Source of the DNA: G965215145 sp965215145
GTDB taxonomy: Bacteria; Bacteroidota; Rhodothermia; Rhodothermales; JANQRZ01
Direction: 5' to 3'
Assembly: GCA_965215145.1 (NCBI GenBank)
Contig: OZ244038.1
Location: 1,240,001-1,304,000, forward strand
Length of the DNA: 64,000 nt
Each line of letters begins with the position of its first letter. Within the stretch, counting starts at the first letter, position 1. Under the pieces are notes generated by a model, which worked only from the letters and a program-made list of their open reading frames with translations, was not told the DNA's origin and did no database searches. Positions 49,901 through 58,494 of the stretch are shown here, piece after piece. Position numbers and translations under genes: made by a program.

Positions 49901-50275
49901 ATGACCCGCTCCGGCAGCACGGCTCGCATGGACCGCCTCCCCTTCACCCTCCCCGACGACGGCCTCCGCGAGCTCACCGGGTTCGTCCACCTCGACCGGG
50001 AGTTCCTCGTGATCGACCTCCGCTCCGCGCTCGCGGGCATCCTCGGCAAGGAGCGGGACGTGATCAAGGTGGCGCCGACGGCGCTGGCCGAGGTCTGTTT
50101 CCGCCCCGGCATCTTCCGCGACCAGATCCGCCTGCGGCCCCACGAGTTCGGCCTGCTAGACGCCGTGCCCGGCAGGCACGACCGGGAGCTCGCGCTCCGG
50201 CTCAAGCGGCGCTACCGCGACGAGGCGCAGCGGATGGCCGAGGAGCTCGACGCCCGCGTCCGCGCCCGCCCCTGA
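49901..50275 (+). CDS. Hypothetical protein
   Basis: This is 124 residues from the ATG at 49901, or 115 from MDRLPFTLPDDG at 49928. It is a mixed alpha/beta protein: LRELTGFVHLDREFLVIDLRSAL…KVAPTALAEVCFRPGIFRDQIRLRPHEFGLLDAVPGRHDRELALRLKRRYRDEAQRMAEELDARV. The long C-terminal helix is basic and acidic in alternation. No known motif. Coding pattern and isolation from other frames support it as real. The 178 bp after it hold only a CGCCGCCT/AGGCGGCG palindrome (50397-50414). Confidence 0.6.
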   Translation: MTRSGSTARMDRLPFTLPDDGLRELTGFVHLDREFLVIDLRSALAGILGKERDVIKVAPTALAEVCFRPGIFRDQIRLRPHEFGLLDAVPGRHDRELALRLKRRYRDEAQRMAEELDARVRARP

Positions 50276-50396
50276 CCGCGCCGCGCGCGGCTTCGCCGTC
50301 GAGGGCGATGGGGAAGGCCGCCGCGACGGCCGTCTCCCAGAGCGCCAGACGGACGTTCGCCGCCCCTCGTCGCGCTCGCCCAGGGGGCGCGGGCAC

Positions 50397-50414
50397 CGCC
50401 GCCTACAGGCGGCG
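50397..50414. other. 8-bp palindrome ahead of the L,D-transpeptidase gene
   Basis: CGCCGCCT and AGGCGGCG are separated by AC, 39 bp before the L,D-transpeptidase ATG. It could be an operator or a leader hairpin. Confidence 0.3.
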
Positions 50415-50453
50415 TTGGAACAGCCTCCCGCCCCCCCGCCTCCCGCCCCTCCG

Positions 50454-51734
50454 ATGCCCCTCCGTCTGCTGCTCCCCCTGCTCCTCGTCGTCGGCTGCCA
50501 GATCGAACGTACCGACCGTGCCGACGACGCCGAGTCCGTCTCCACGGCCCCCCTCGACGTGGAGGGGGCCGCCCGAGCGCTCGGTCCCCTTGAGCCCGAG
50601 CCCACGCCCGCCGCCGAGGAGGCCGCCCGCCGCGACACCTCCTGGCGCGCGTTCGCCCGCCGCGACGACGGGCAGCCACCGGCGCCGTCCGACGACGGCG
50701 GCAGCCGCGCCGACACCGCCGCCTACGCCCGCGCGCTCGCCCTCCCCCTCGCCGGCGCCGCCGACAGCACGGCCCTGCTTTACGCCCAGATCCTCCTCGA
50801 CCGCGCCGGGTTCTCGCCCGGCCAGGTCGATGGGCTCTGGGGGCAGAACACGGAGAAGGCGATCCACTGGCTCCAGCGCGCCGCTGGCCTCGACGCCACG
50901 GGCCGCCTCGACCGGGCCACCCTCGGCCGCCTCGTCCGGATGGCCGACGCCCCAGCCCGACCGGACTCGCTGCTGGCGACGGTGGTGCTCTCGGCCGAGG
51001 ACGTAGAGGGACCGTTCGAGCCCCTCCCGGAGGACGTCTACGAGCGGGCCGAGATGGAGCGGCTCTATTACACCAGTCTCGCCGAGGCGCTCGGCGAGCG
51101 CTACCACGCCAGCCCCGACCTCCTCCGGCGCCTCAACCCCGGCCGCCCGCTCGACAGCCTCCGGGCCGGCGACAGCCTCCGCGTCCCCGCCGTCGGCGCC
51201 GCCAGTGAGCGCCCGCAGCGCGAGGTCGAGCGGATCGTGATCTCCGACGGGGGCCGGTACCTCCACGCCCTCGACGGCGCCGGCCGCATCGCCTACCACT
51301 TCCCCGCCACCCTCGGCGCCGAGTACGACCCCTCGCCGTCGGACACCCTCTCGGTCACGAACATCGCGCCGGACCCCTCGTGGCATTACCAGCCGGACAT
51401 CCTGGCCGACGTCCCAGATTCGGCGGAGGAGGCCGTCCTCCCGCCCGGTCCGAACAATGCTGTTGGGGTCGTCTGGATGCAGCTCTCGAAGGAGCACTAC
51501 GGCATCCACGGCACGAGCGCGCCAGGCACGATCGGCCACGTGAGCTCCGCCGGCTGCGTCCGCCTCACCAACTGGGACGCCGCGTTCCTCGCCGACCGGA
51601 TCGAGCCCGGCATTGAGGTCGCTTTCCGCGACACGAGCGGGCGCGGGCCAGCGGAGCGACCTCCGCTCCGCTCCGCGGCCCCGGCTGCATCGGGGATGCC
51701 GGAGTCGGAGCGGGCGCGGCCGTCGGGGGGCTGA
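50454..51734 (+). CDS. L,D-transpeptidase lipoprotein with peptidoglycan-binding domain
   Basis: This 426-residue protein has a lipoprotein signal (MPLRLLLPLLLVVGC). A peptidoglycan-binding domain follows (LLYAQILLDRAGFSPGQVDGLWGQNTEKAIHWLQRAAGL), then a LysM-like stretch (about 195-245) and the YkuD catalytic domain with YGIHGTSAPGTIGHVSSAGCVRLTNWD, containing the His and the SxGCxR cysteine nucleophile. It cross-links peptidoglycan by 3-3 bonds or attaches proteins. The ATG at 50454 is used because the signal peptide begins there. It is convergent with an M23 peptidase. Confidence 0.9.
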   Translation: MPLRLLLPLLLVVGCQIERTDRADDAESVSTAPLDVEGAARALGPLEPEPTPAAEEAARRDTSWRAFARRDDGQPPAPSDDGGSRADTAAYARALALPLAGAADSTALLYAQILLDRAGFSPGQVDGLWGQNTEKAIHWLQRAAGLDATGRLDRATLGRLVRMADAPARPDSLLATVVLSAEDVEGPFEPLPEDVYERAEMERLYYTSLAEALGERYHASPDLLRRLNPGRPLDSLRAGDSLRVPAVGAASERPQREVERIVISDGGRYLHALDGAGRIAYHFPATLGAEYDPSPSDTLSVTNIAPDPSWHYQPDILADVPDSAEEAVLPPGPNNAVGVVWMQLSKEHYGIHGTSAPGTIGHVSSAGCVRLTNWDAAFLADRIEPGIEVAFRDTSGRGPAERPPLRSAAPAASGMPESERARPSGG

Positions 51735-51910
51735 GAGGGCGTTGAGATTCAGGTCCTCGGGCTGCGCAAGGCGTCCCCTTGAACATGGTGACGGTCATCG
51801 GCGGCGGGAGCGGCCGGGGTTGGGGCCTCGGTTTCCTCAGCCGCCTGGCCGGCGGCTCCATCCGTTCTCGCTCGCCTACGGGTCCCAAACCCAAACGCCC
51901 TCTGAGGGCG

Positions 51911-52654
51911 CTACGGCTCTGACGGCGGGCGCCCGGCCGAGGGCTCCCCGACGAGGAGGGGGTACGGGTTGACCGGCTCGCCGTCCCAGAACCAGTCGTC
52001 CCGCTCCGGGAGCCACACGGCGAAGTGGAGGTGGGTGTTGCCGGGCGCCGCGTTCCCACTGTCCCCTACCGTCCCGAGCGTGTCGCCGCGGGCGACGCGC
52101 TGCCCCGCTGCCAGGCCCGGTGCGTAGGCGTCGAGGTGGGCGTAGTAGTAGACCGAGCGGCCGTCGGGGCCGCGCTGGTAGACGGTGAGCCCGCCGCGCT
52201 CGCTCTCGAAGAGCCGGAGCACCTCGCCCGCCGCCGCCGCCAGCACCGGCGTCCCGCGCGGGGCCATGATGTCGATGGCGTTGTGGACCCGGCCCTGCCC
52301 GCGCGCGTCGGTGTACGTGTCTGCGAGCTCGGCCGGTCCGACGCCGGCCACGGGAATGAGGAGGCCGGCGGCCGGCTCGGCGGCCTCCGGCGCGGGCGGC
52401 GCCCCCTCCACGCCGACCGCCGGAGGGTTCACCGGGCGGGGGTTGGGGAGGGAGTCGGCCGGGCGCGGCAGAGCTGCCGCATCGGCGGCGGGGAAGCGGG
52501 GGGCACCCGGCGGAAAGTCGTAGGCGCCGCCAGCAAGGGTAGTGTCCGTGCGGGTGACGGTGACGAGGGGGTCTCCGTCGCCGGGCTCGACGCGGCAGCC
52601 GCCCAACCCCAGCGCCAGCGGGGGGAGCACGAGCAGGAGGGGGGCGGTACGCAT
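51911..52654 (-). CDS. M23 (LytM-like) peptidase lipoprotein
   Basis: This 247-residue protein has a lipoprotein signal (MRTAPLLLVLPPLALGLGGC), a disordered Pro/Ala linker (about 45-95), then an M23 domain: GRVHNAIDIMAPRGTPVLAAAAGEV, VYYYAHLDAYAPGL, GDTLGTVGDSGNAAPGNTHLHFAVW. The zinc ligands HxxxD and HxH are all present, so it is predicted to be an active endopeptidase. A GCCGCC…GGCGGC hairpin (near 51839-51855) and a CGCCCT…AGGGCG hairpin lie in the gap to the convergent L,D-transpeptidase. Confidence 0.88.
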   Translation of the reverse strand: MRTAPLLLVLPPLALGLGGCRVEPGDGDPLVTVTRTDTTLAGGAYDFPPGAPRFPAADAAALPRPADSLPNPRPVNPPAVGVEGAPPAPEAAEPAAGLLIPVAGVGPAELADTYTDARGQGRVHNAIDIMAPRGTPVLAAAAGEVLRLFESERGGLTVYQRGPDGRSVYYYAHLDAYAPGLAAGQRVARGDTLGTVGDSGNAAPGNTHLHFAVWLPERDDWFWDGEPVNPYPLLVGEPSAGRPPSEP

Positions 52655-52707
52655 CGGGAGGGGGGCAGAGGAGGCGGCAGTCTACCGCGCTGCCGCCTGG
52701 AGAGGGC

Positions 52708-52729
52708 GTAGGGGCGGATCCTCCCCTAC
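52708..52729. repeat. GTAGGGG palindrome, downstream of pckA
   Basis: GTAGGGG, then a GGATCC core, then CCCCTAC form a 22-bp palindrome with a single mismatched pair, 23 bp from the pckA stop. It is part of the dispersed GTAGGGG family. Confidence 0.7.
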
Positions 52730-52751
52730 AGGACCCGCGTGGGGACCGGGT

Positions 52752-54359
52752 TCACGCCTCGACGGCGGCCGTCGGCCCGGCGGCGGCGATCTCGTCGGCG
52801 GCCTCGTCGGCGTAGCGCTCGAAGTTCTTGGCGAACATCCCCGCGAGCTGGCGGGCCTTCCGGTCGTAGGCGTCCTGGTCGGCCCAGGTGTCGCGTGGGT
52901 TCAGCACCTCGTCCGGCACGTTCGGGACGTGCTTCGGGACGTGGAGCCCGAAGAACGGGTCCTCGAACGTCTCCACGTCGTCGAGCTCGCCGGCCATCGC
53001 GGCGCGGACCATGGCGCGGGTGTGGGCCAGCTTCATCCGCGAGCCCGTGCCGTAGGGGCCGCCCGTCCAGCCGGTGTTGACGAGGAACACGCTGGCGCCG
53101 TGCTCGCGGAGCTTCTCGCCGAGCATGTCGGCGTAGACCGTCGGGGGGCGGACCATGAACGGCTCGCCGAAGCAGGCGCTGAACGTCGCCGTCGGCTCGG
53201 TGACCCCGCGCTCGGTGCCGGCCACCTTCGCGGTATAACCGCTGAGGAAGTGGTACATCGCCTGCGCGGGCGTCAGCCGCGCGATGGGCGGGAGCACGCC
53301 GAAGGCGTCGGCGGTGAGCATGATGACGGTGCGGGGGTGCCCCGCCATCCCGGTCTCGCTCGCGTTGGGGATGAGGTAGAGGGGGTAGCTCAGCCGGGTG
53401 TTCTCCGTGATCGAGGCGTCGTCGAAGTCGATCTCGCGGTCCTCGTCGAGGATCACGTTCTCGGCGAGGGTGCCGAACTCGCGCGTGGTCCGGTAGATCT
53501 CCGGCTCGCTCTCGGGCGTGAGCCGGATGGCCTTCGCGTAGCAGCCGCCCTCGAAGTTGAACACGCCGCGGTCGCTCCAGCCGTGCTCGTCGTCGCCGAT
53601 GAGGACGCGCTCGGGGTCCGCGCTGAGCGTGGTCTTCCCCGTGGCCGAGAGCCCGAAGAAGATGGCGACATCCTCGCCGTCGTCGGGGTTCACGTTCGCC
53701 GAGCAGTGCATGGGGAAGACGCCCCGCTCGGGGTAGAGGAAGTTGAGCGCGCCGAAGATGCTCTTCTTCGTCTCGCCGGCGTAGTGCGAGCCGCCGATGA
53801 TGACGAGCCGCCGCGAGAGGTGGACGAGGATGAACGTGCTCGAGTTGAGGTCGGGCTCGTTGACGGCCTTGAAGTTCGGCAGCGAGATCACCGTGAACCC
53901 CGGCTCGAACCCCTCGAGGTCCCCCTCCTCCGGCCGCCGGAACATGTTGTAGGCGAAGAGGGAGTGCCACGCGAACTCGGAGACGATCCGGACGGGCATC
54001 CGGTACCGGGGGTCGGCGCCGGCGAAGGCGTCGCGGACGAAGAGGTCCCGCCCGGCGGCGTACTTCCGCATCTTGTCGAGGATGCGGTCGAAGGTCTCCT
54101 CCCCGATGGGGACGTTCGACTTCCCCCACCCGACGGCGTCCTCGGTGCCGGGCTCCTTCACGACGAAGCGGTCCTTCGGGCTCCGGCCCGTGTGGGGGTC
54201 GGTGCGCGTGACGAGCGGGCCCTGCGCGGCCAGGCGGCCCTCGCCCCGGCGCAGCGCGATCTCGTAGAGCCGGGCGGGGGAGAGGTTGTAGTAGAGGGTC
54301 TCGGTGCGGTTGAAGCCGAGGTCGGCGAGGTGCTGGCGGGCGGTCTCGGGGGCGTTCAT
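52752..54359 (-). CDS. pckA: Phosphoenolpyruvate carboxykinase (ATP)
   Basis: This 535-residue gluconeogenic enzyme converts oxaloacetate plus ATP to PEP. LYYNLSPARLYEIALRRGEG, TGRSPKDRFVVKEPG, GSHYAGETKKSIFGALNFLYP, MHCSANV, the kinase P-loop FFGLSATGKTTLS, LIGDDEHGWSD and FNFEGGCYAKAI are the full ATP-type signature set. Transcription is leftward; the 320-bp gap before the divergent GWxTD gene (54360-54679) holds a heptad repeat, a palindrome and a promoter-like box but no gene. Confidence 0.96.
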   Translation of the reverse strand: MNAPETARQHLADLGFNRTETLYYNLSPARLYEIALRRGEGRLAAQGPLVTRTDPHTGRSPKDRFVVKEPGTEDAVGWGKSNVPIGEETFDRILDKMRKYAAGRDLFVRDAFAGADPRYRMPVRIVSEFAWHSLFAYNMFRRPEEGDLEGFEPGFTVISLPNFKAVNEPDLNSSTFILVHLSRRLVIIGGSHYAGETKKSIFGALNFLYPERGVFPMHCSANVNPDDGEDVAIFFGLSATGKTTLSADPERVLIGDDEHGWSDRGVFNFEGGCYAKAIRLTPESEPEIYRTTREFGTLAENVILDEDREIDFDDASITENTRLSYPLYLIPNASETGMAGHPRTVIMLTADAFGVLPPIARLTPAQAMYHFLSGYTAKVAGTERGVTEPTATFSACFGEPFMVRPPTVYADMLGEKLREHGASVFLVNTGWTGGPYGTGSRMKLAHTRAMVRAAMAGELDDVETFEDPFFGLHVPKHVPNVPDEVLNPRDTWADQDAYDRKARQLAGMFAKNFERYADEAADEIAAAGPTAAVEA

Positions 54360-54473
54360 GCGAGCGGGCGAAGGTGGAGAGGCTCCGGGAGGCGCGCGGC
54401 GGAGGAGCGGCCTATCCGACTAAACAACGGCAGGCTGGGCGGGGGAGCAAGGGGACGGGGGCAAATTATCGCT

Positions 54474-54501
54474 GAAGTCCAGAGGACAGAGGACAGAGCA
54501 G
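54474..54501 (+). repeat. Heptad repeat GAAGTCC-AGAGGAC-AGAGGAC-AGAGCAG
   Basis: Four 7-nt units, two identical, in the pckA/GWxTD divergent spacer. Same period as the other heptad arrays, and the same AGAGGAC/GACAGAG vocabulary as at 13214. Confidence 0.6.
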
Positions 54502-54540
54502 GCTAAACTCCGAAATCTAAGAAGGACGTGGAGGCAGACC

Positions 54541-54567
54541 GTAGGGGCGCAATGGATTGCGCCCTGC
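54541..54567. repeat. GTAGGGG palindrome, GCGCAAT type
   Basis: GTAGGGGCGCAAT, GG, then ATTGCGCC and CTGC. A near-perfect 13-bp stem in the spacer between pckA and the GWxTD gene. Confidence 0.7.
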
Positions 54568-54647
54568 GAAGGGATGGCACCCCGTCCGCCGTCCACCGCC
54601 TCCCGTGCCGCACGCCGAAACGCCCCGGACGCGTTGGGGGGTACGAT

Positions 54648-54655
54648 TATCTTGT
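54648..54655 (+). promoter_or_regulatory. Candidate -7 element TATCTTGT
   Basis: TATCTTGT within GATTATCTTG lies 24 bp before the GWxTD-gene ATG. The position and the TAnnTTnG pattern fit a Bacteroidota-type -7 box. Confidence 0.35.
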
Positions 54656-54679
54656 CCTCATCGCGCTCCCCGCCTCGCC

Positions 54680-56116
54680 ATGCGTTCCCGCCGCTCGCTC
54701 CTCCTCGCGCTTCTCGCCGCGACCGCCGCGCCGCTCGCGGCGCAGCCCGCCGCCGCCCCCGCCTTCCCGCTCCAGGTGGACGTGGACGCCGCCGCCTTCC
54801 GGTACGACGGGGCCACCTCGCTCGTCGAGGCCTACCTCGCCTTCGGCGCCGAGTCGCTGCCGTACGAGCGTCGCGAGGGCCGCTTCGTGGCCGAGTTCCC
54901 CGTGCGCGTCACCGTCCGGCGCGCGGCGCAGGCGGCGCCGGCCGAGGCGAGCGCCGCGCCCGTCTTCGCCGACACGCTCGCGCTCGCCTTTGCGGTGGCC
55001 GACACGGCGGGGCTCGTGCAGGGGCAGTACTTCGTGCAGCAGGTCCGCGCCGCCGTGCCCCCCGGCGAGTACGAGCTCGAGGTCGAGGTGCCGGCGCTGA
55101 CGGGGCGCGCGAGCCTCGCGCTCCGCCGCGACCTCGCGGTGCCGGACTTCGGCGGGGCCGGCGCGGCGGAGCGCGCGATGGTCTCAGACCTCGCGCTCGC
55201 GGCCGACATCCGCGCGGCCGAGGACGGGGAGGCCGCGAGCCCGTTCTACAAGAACGGCCTCATCGTGCAGCCCAACCCGAACGGGCTCTACGGCCAGGGC
55301 CTCCCCGGCGTGTTCTACTACGCCGAGGCCTACGGGCTCGACGACGCCGTCGCCGACGAGGCGTACACGCTGCTCGCCTACGTCGCCGAGGCGAACCTGC
55401 CGCAGCCGATCCCCGGCCTCCAGCGCCGGACCGAGCGGCCCGTCCGCTCCCCCGACGTCGTCGTCGGCTCCTTCGACGTGGGCGGCCTCCCGAGCGGGTC
55501 GTACTACCTCCGCCTCGCCTTCCTCGACGCCGAGAACGAGGCCGTCGCCGAGCAGAGCCGGAAGTTCTTCGTCTACAACCCCGGCGTCGCCCGGCCCCAG
55601 GTCGTCGTGGACGACTCCTACGAGACGAGCCTCTACGCGGCGATGCCCGGGGAGGAGGTCGAGGAGAACCTCCTCCACGCCGCCGTGATCGCGACGGGCC
55701 GCGAGCGCCAGCAGATCGCGGCGCTCGCCACGGCCGACGCGAAGCGGGAGTTCCTCGCGGGCTTCTGGCGCCGCCGCGACAACAGCCCCTCGACCTCCGT
55801 CAACGAGGCCCGGCGCGACTTCTACGAGCGGGTCCAGTACGCCGACGACCGCTACGCGAACGCCTACGCCGAGGGCTGGCAGACCGACCGCGGCCGGGTC
55901 GTGCTCGAGTACGGCCGTCCCTCGTCGGTCACCCCCCGCTCGTTCGGCGCCGACACCGTGCCGCACGAGATCTGGGAGTACGACAACATCCCCGGCGAGG
56001 GCCGCTCGACGTTCGTCTTCGCCGACCGCAACGGGTTCGGGGACTACGAGCTCATCCACTCGGACGTCTCCGGCGAGATCAGCCAGATCGACTGGCAGGA
56101 CCGGCTGCGGCGGTGA
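54680..56116 (+). CDS. GWxTD domain-containing secreted protein
   Basis: This 478-residue protein has a signal peptide (MRSRRSLLLALLAATAAPLAAQ). An N-terminal beta-rich domain is followed by a C-terminal GWxTD domain containing AKREFLAGFWRRRDNSPSTSVNEARRDFYERVQYADDRYANAYAEGWQTDRGRVVLEYGRPSSV, with GWQTD matching the name-giving motif. The domain is confined largely to Rhodothermota, Chlorobi and relatives as I recall, and its function is unknown. It ends YELIHSDVSGEISQIDWQDRLRR. The stop overlaps the GTG of a Sua5-like gene. Confidence 0.82.
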   Translation: MRSRRSLLLALLAATAAPLAAQPAAAPAFPLQVDVDAAAFRYDGATSLVEAYLAFGAESLPYERREGRFVAEFPVRVTVRRAAQAAPAEASAAPVFADTLALAFAVADTAGLVQGQYFVQQVRAAVPPGEYELEVEVPALTGRASLALRRDLAVPDFGGAGAAERAMVSDLALAADIRAAEDGEAASPFYKNGLIVQPNPNGLYGQGLPGVFYYAEAYGLDDAVADEAYTLLAYVAEANLPQPIPGLQRRTERPVRSPDVVVGSFDVGGLPSGSYYLRLAFLDAENEAVAEQSRKFFVYNPGVARPQVVVDDSYETSLYAAMPGEEVEENLLHAAVIATGRERQQIAALATADAKREFLAGFWRRRDNSPSTSVNEARRDFYERVQYADDRYANAYAEGWQTDRGRVVLEYGRPSSVTPRSFGADTVPHEIWEYDNIPGEGRSTFVFADRNGFGDYELIHSDVSGEISQIDWQDRLRR

Positions 56117-56750
56117 GCGAGCGGAGGAGAGGGGGAGCGGGGGAGGCGCGGGCGCGCGTGGAGGAGGCCGCCGCTGTCGTCTGCGCCGGCGGCGTCCTCG
56201 TCTACCCCACCGAGACCGTCTACGGCCTCGGCTGCGACCCGGGCGACCCGGGCGCCGTCGCCCGCGTCCGACGGATCAAGGGCCGCGACGCGCACAAGCC
56301 GATGCTGGCCGATGACGGACGGGTGGTCCCGCGTCGAGGCGTGGTTCGCGGAGGTGCCCGCCGGGCTCCGCCGGCTGATGGAGCACGAGCCGCCGCTGCC
56401 GGCGACGCTCGTGTTCGCGGCCTCGTCCGGAGGCGCCGCCCGCGCTCGCCGGCTCCGAGGGCACCGTCGCCGTGCGCCGCACGACGGACCCGTTCAGCCG
56501 CGCCCTCGTCGCCGCCGCCGGCACGCCGGTCCTCTCGACCTCGGCCAACCGCGCCGGGCGGCCACCCGCTGCCCGCTTCGCCGACCTCGACCCCGCCGTG
56601 CTCGCCGCCGTGGACCTCGCCGAGGACGCCGGCCGCCCGCTGGCCGGCACGCCCTCGACGGTGGCGACGGTGCGGGAGGGCCGCGTGGTGGTCTTCCGCG
56701 AGGGCGCCGCGCTGACGGCGGATCTGGAGCGCATCGCAAGGGACGGGTAG
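56113..56750 (+). pseudogene. TsaC/YwlC-like (YrdC domain) threonylcarbamoyl-AMP synthase, two frameshifts
   Basis: The family makes threonylcarbamoyl-AMP for t6A in tRNA. From GTG 56113: GGVLVYPTETVYGLGCDPGD…VRRIKGRDAHKPMLA, then the frame shifts at about 56310-56314. The next frame has TDGWSRVEAWFAEVPAGLRRLMEHEPPLPATLVFA until about 56428-56431, then a third frame gives LAGSEGTVAVRRTTDPFSRALVAAAGTPVLSTSANRAGRPP to the end. Both look like +1 events (one extra base each). Pieces are all in the expected order, so the gene is recent decay or has sequence errors. It overlaps the GWxTD stop (GTGA). Confidence 0.75.
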
Positions 56751-56762
56751 AAGGCGCCTCGG

Positions 56763-56770
56763 TATCTTAG
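56763..56770 (+). promoter_or_regulatory. Candidate -7 element TATCTTAG before asnS
   Basis: TATCTTAG lies 135 bp before the asnS ATG, followed by two palindromes that would be in the leader. Confidence 0.28.
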
Positions 56771-56803
56771 GCCGTGTCCGGCCGTACCTGAACGCGATCC
56801 CAG

Positions 56804-56830
56804 AGGGCAGCCACGAGGGGCTGCCCCTAC
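56804..56830. repeat. GTAGGGG palindrome, minus orientation
   Basis: On the minus strand: GTAGGGGCAGCC, a short loop, then GGCTGCCCT. It is the first of two adjacent copies in the asnS leader, in opposite orientations, as in paired REP elements. Confidence 0.65.
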
Positions 56831-56845
56831 ACGCGCTTAGCCACC

Positions 56846-56870
56846 GTAGGGGCGACCCCTGTGGTCGCCC
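56846..56870. repeat. GTAGGGG palindrome, GCGACC type
   Basis: GTAGGGGCGACC, CCTGT, GGTCGCCC: an 8-bp stem plus the GTAG tail, 15 bp from the preceding inverted copy and 35 bp before the asnS ATG. Confidence 0.7.
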
Positions 56871-56905
56871 GATCCCCGCCCATCCCACTCCGCACGCCGC
56901 CCCCG

Positions 56906-58414
56906 ATGACCGAGCCCTGGACCTACGTCGAGGCCCTGCCGCAGCACGTCGGCGAGACCGTCACGCTGAAGGGGTGGGTCTACAACCGCCGCGGCTCGAA
57001 GGGGCTCGCCTTCGTCGAGCTCCGCGACGGGACGGGGCTCGTGCAGTGCGTCGTGAGCGCGGAGCGCGTGCCGGGGGCGGACTTCGAGGCGGCAGCCGCG
57101 GTCACGCAGGAGAGCGCCGTCGAGGTCCGCGGCGTCGTCGCCGAGGACGCGCGGCAGGTGGGCGGCGTCGAGGTCCAGGCCGAGGCGTTCCGCGTGCTCA
57201 GCCCGGCCGAGGAGTACCCCATTACCCCGAAAAGCCACGGCGTCGAGTTCCTCCAAAACCACCGCCACCTCTGGCTCCGCAGCCGGCGGCAGTGGGCGGC
57301 GATGCGCGTGCGGAACCGGATCATCCAGGCGATGCACGCCTTCTTCCAGGAGAGCGGGTTCATGCAGATGGACGCGCCCATCCTGACCGGCAACGCCGTC
57401 GAGGGCACCAGCACGCTCTTCGAGCTCGACTACTTCGGCGAGCCGGCCTACCTCTCGCAGAGCGGGCAGCTCTACGGTGAGGCCCTCGCGATGGCCTTCG
57501 GGAAGATCTACACGTTCGGGCCGACGTTCCGCGCCGAGAAGTCGAAGACCCGCCGGCACCTCACGGAGTTCTGGATGGTCGAGCCGGAGATGGCGTTCTA
57601 CGACCTCCCGATGGACATGGAGCTCGCCGAGGAGCTCGTCGCCCGCATCGCCCGCGACGTGCTGGCCGACAGCCGGATGGAGCTCGACGTGCTGGAGCGC
57701 GGCACGGCGGCGCTGGAGCGGGCCGCCGCGGGCGGCTTCCCCCGCGTCCATTACTCCGACGCGGTGGACCTCCTCCGCAGCGACGAGACGCAGGCCATGC
57801 TCGACCGCGAGATCGCGGAGCTGGAGGAGGAACGTGGAGCATTGGAGACTGAGCGCGACAACAACCGCCGACGGCATGGGCAGGCGAAACGGGGGGAGAA
57901 GAAAAGGATCGACGCCCGTGAGATCGCCATCAACGTCCGGCTCGACGAGGTCGAGGAGGCGCTGCGGAACCTCCCGGAGTGGAAGCGGAGCGCCGCCGAG
58001 TTCGAGTGGGGCGCCGACTTCGGCGGCTCCGACGAGACCGTGCTCACGAAGCACTTCGACCGGCCCATCATCGTCCACCGCTTCCCCGCCGCCATCAAGG
58101 CGTTCTACATGAAGCGCGACCCCGAGGACGACCGCCTCGCGCTCGGCATGGACGTCCTCGCGCCGGAGGGCTACGGCGAGATCGTCGGCGGCGGCGAGCG
58201 GGCGACGGACCTCGCGTTCCTGGAACAGCAGATCGCGGCGCACGGGCTGCCGGAGGCGGTGTTCGGGTGGTACCTCGACCTCCGGCGCTACGGCTCCGTG
58301 CCGCACTCCGGCTTCGGGATCGGGCTGGAGCGGACGGTGGCGTGGGTCTGCGGCCTCGGCCACGTCCGGGAGACGATCCCCTTCCCCCGCACGCTCGGGC
58401 GACTGAACCCGTAG
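56906..58414 (+). CDS. asnS: Asparaginyl-tRNA synthetase
   Basis: This 502-residue class II synthetase has an OB-fold anticodon domain (about 1-105; TLKGWVYNRRGSKGLAFVELRDGTG). Its catalytic core has motif 2-type TFGPTFRAEKSKTRRHLTEFWMVEPEMAF, LYGEALAMAFGKIYTF, and motif 3 GSVPHSGFGIGLERTVAW. PITPKSHGVEFLQNHRHLWLRS fits AsnRS, not AspRS. Between HYSDAVDLLRSDETQ and FEWGADFGGSDETVLT lies an extra charged, coiled-coil-like segment of about 60-70 residues (about 296-365). It makes the protein longer than the usual 430-470. Part of it is less GC-rich than its surroundings. Confidence 0.94.
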   Translation: MTEPWTYVEALPQHVGETVTLKGWVYNRRGSKGLAFVELRDGTGLVQCVVSAERVPGADFEAAAAVTQESAVEVRGVVAEDARQVGGVEVQAEAFRVLSPAEEYPITPKSHGVEFLQNHRHLWLRSRRQWAAMRVRNRIIQAMHAFFQESGFMQMDAPILTGNAVEGTSTLFELDYFGEPAYLSQSGQLYGEALAMAFGKIYTFGPTFRAEKSKTRRHLTEFWMVEPEMAFYDLPMDMELAEELVARIARDVLADSRMELDVLERGTAALERAAAGGFPRVHYSDAVDLLRSDETQAMLDREIAELEEERGALETERDNNRRRHGQAKRGEKKRIDAREIAINVRLDEVEEALRNLPEWKRSAAEFEWGADFGGSDETVLTKHFDRPIIVHRFPAAIKAFYMKRDPEDDRLALGMDVLAPEGYGEIVGGGERATDLAFLEQQIAAHGLPEAVFGWYLDLRRYGSVPHSGFGIGLERTVAWVCGLGHVRETIPFPRTLGRLNP

Positions 58415-58446
58415 CACACGCCGCGGCCTCGCTCGGCCGTTGTTGC

Positions 58447-58470
58447 GGGCGACCGGCCGGTCGCCCCTAC
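58447..58470. repeat. GTAGGGG palindrome, perfect copy
   Basis: On the minus strand GTAGGGGCGACC is followed directly by GGCCGGTCGCCC. It is a fully self-complementary core, 24 bp before the SIMPL-gene ATG. Same GCGACC type as the copy at 56846. Confidence 0.75.
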
Positions 58471-58494
58471 CTTCTCCATCGACTCCCTTCCGCC

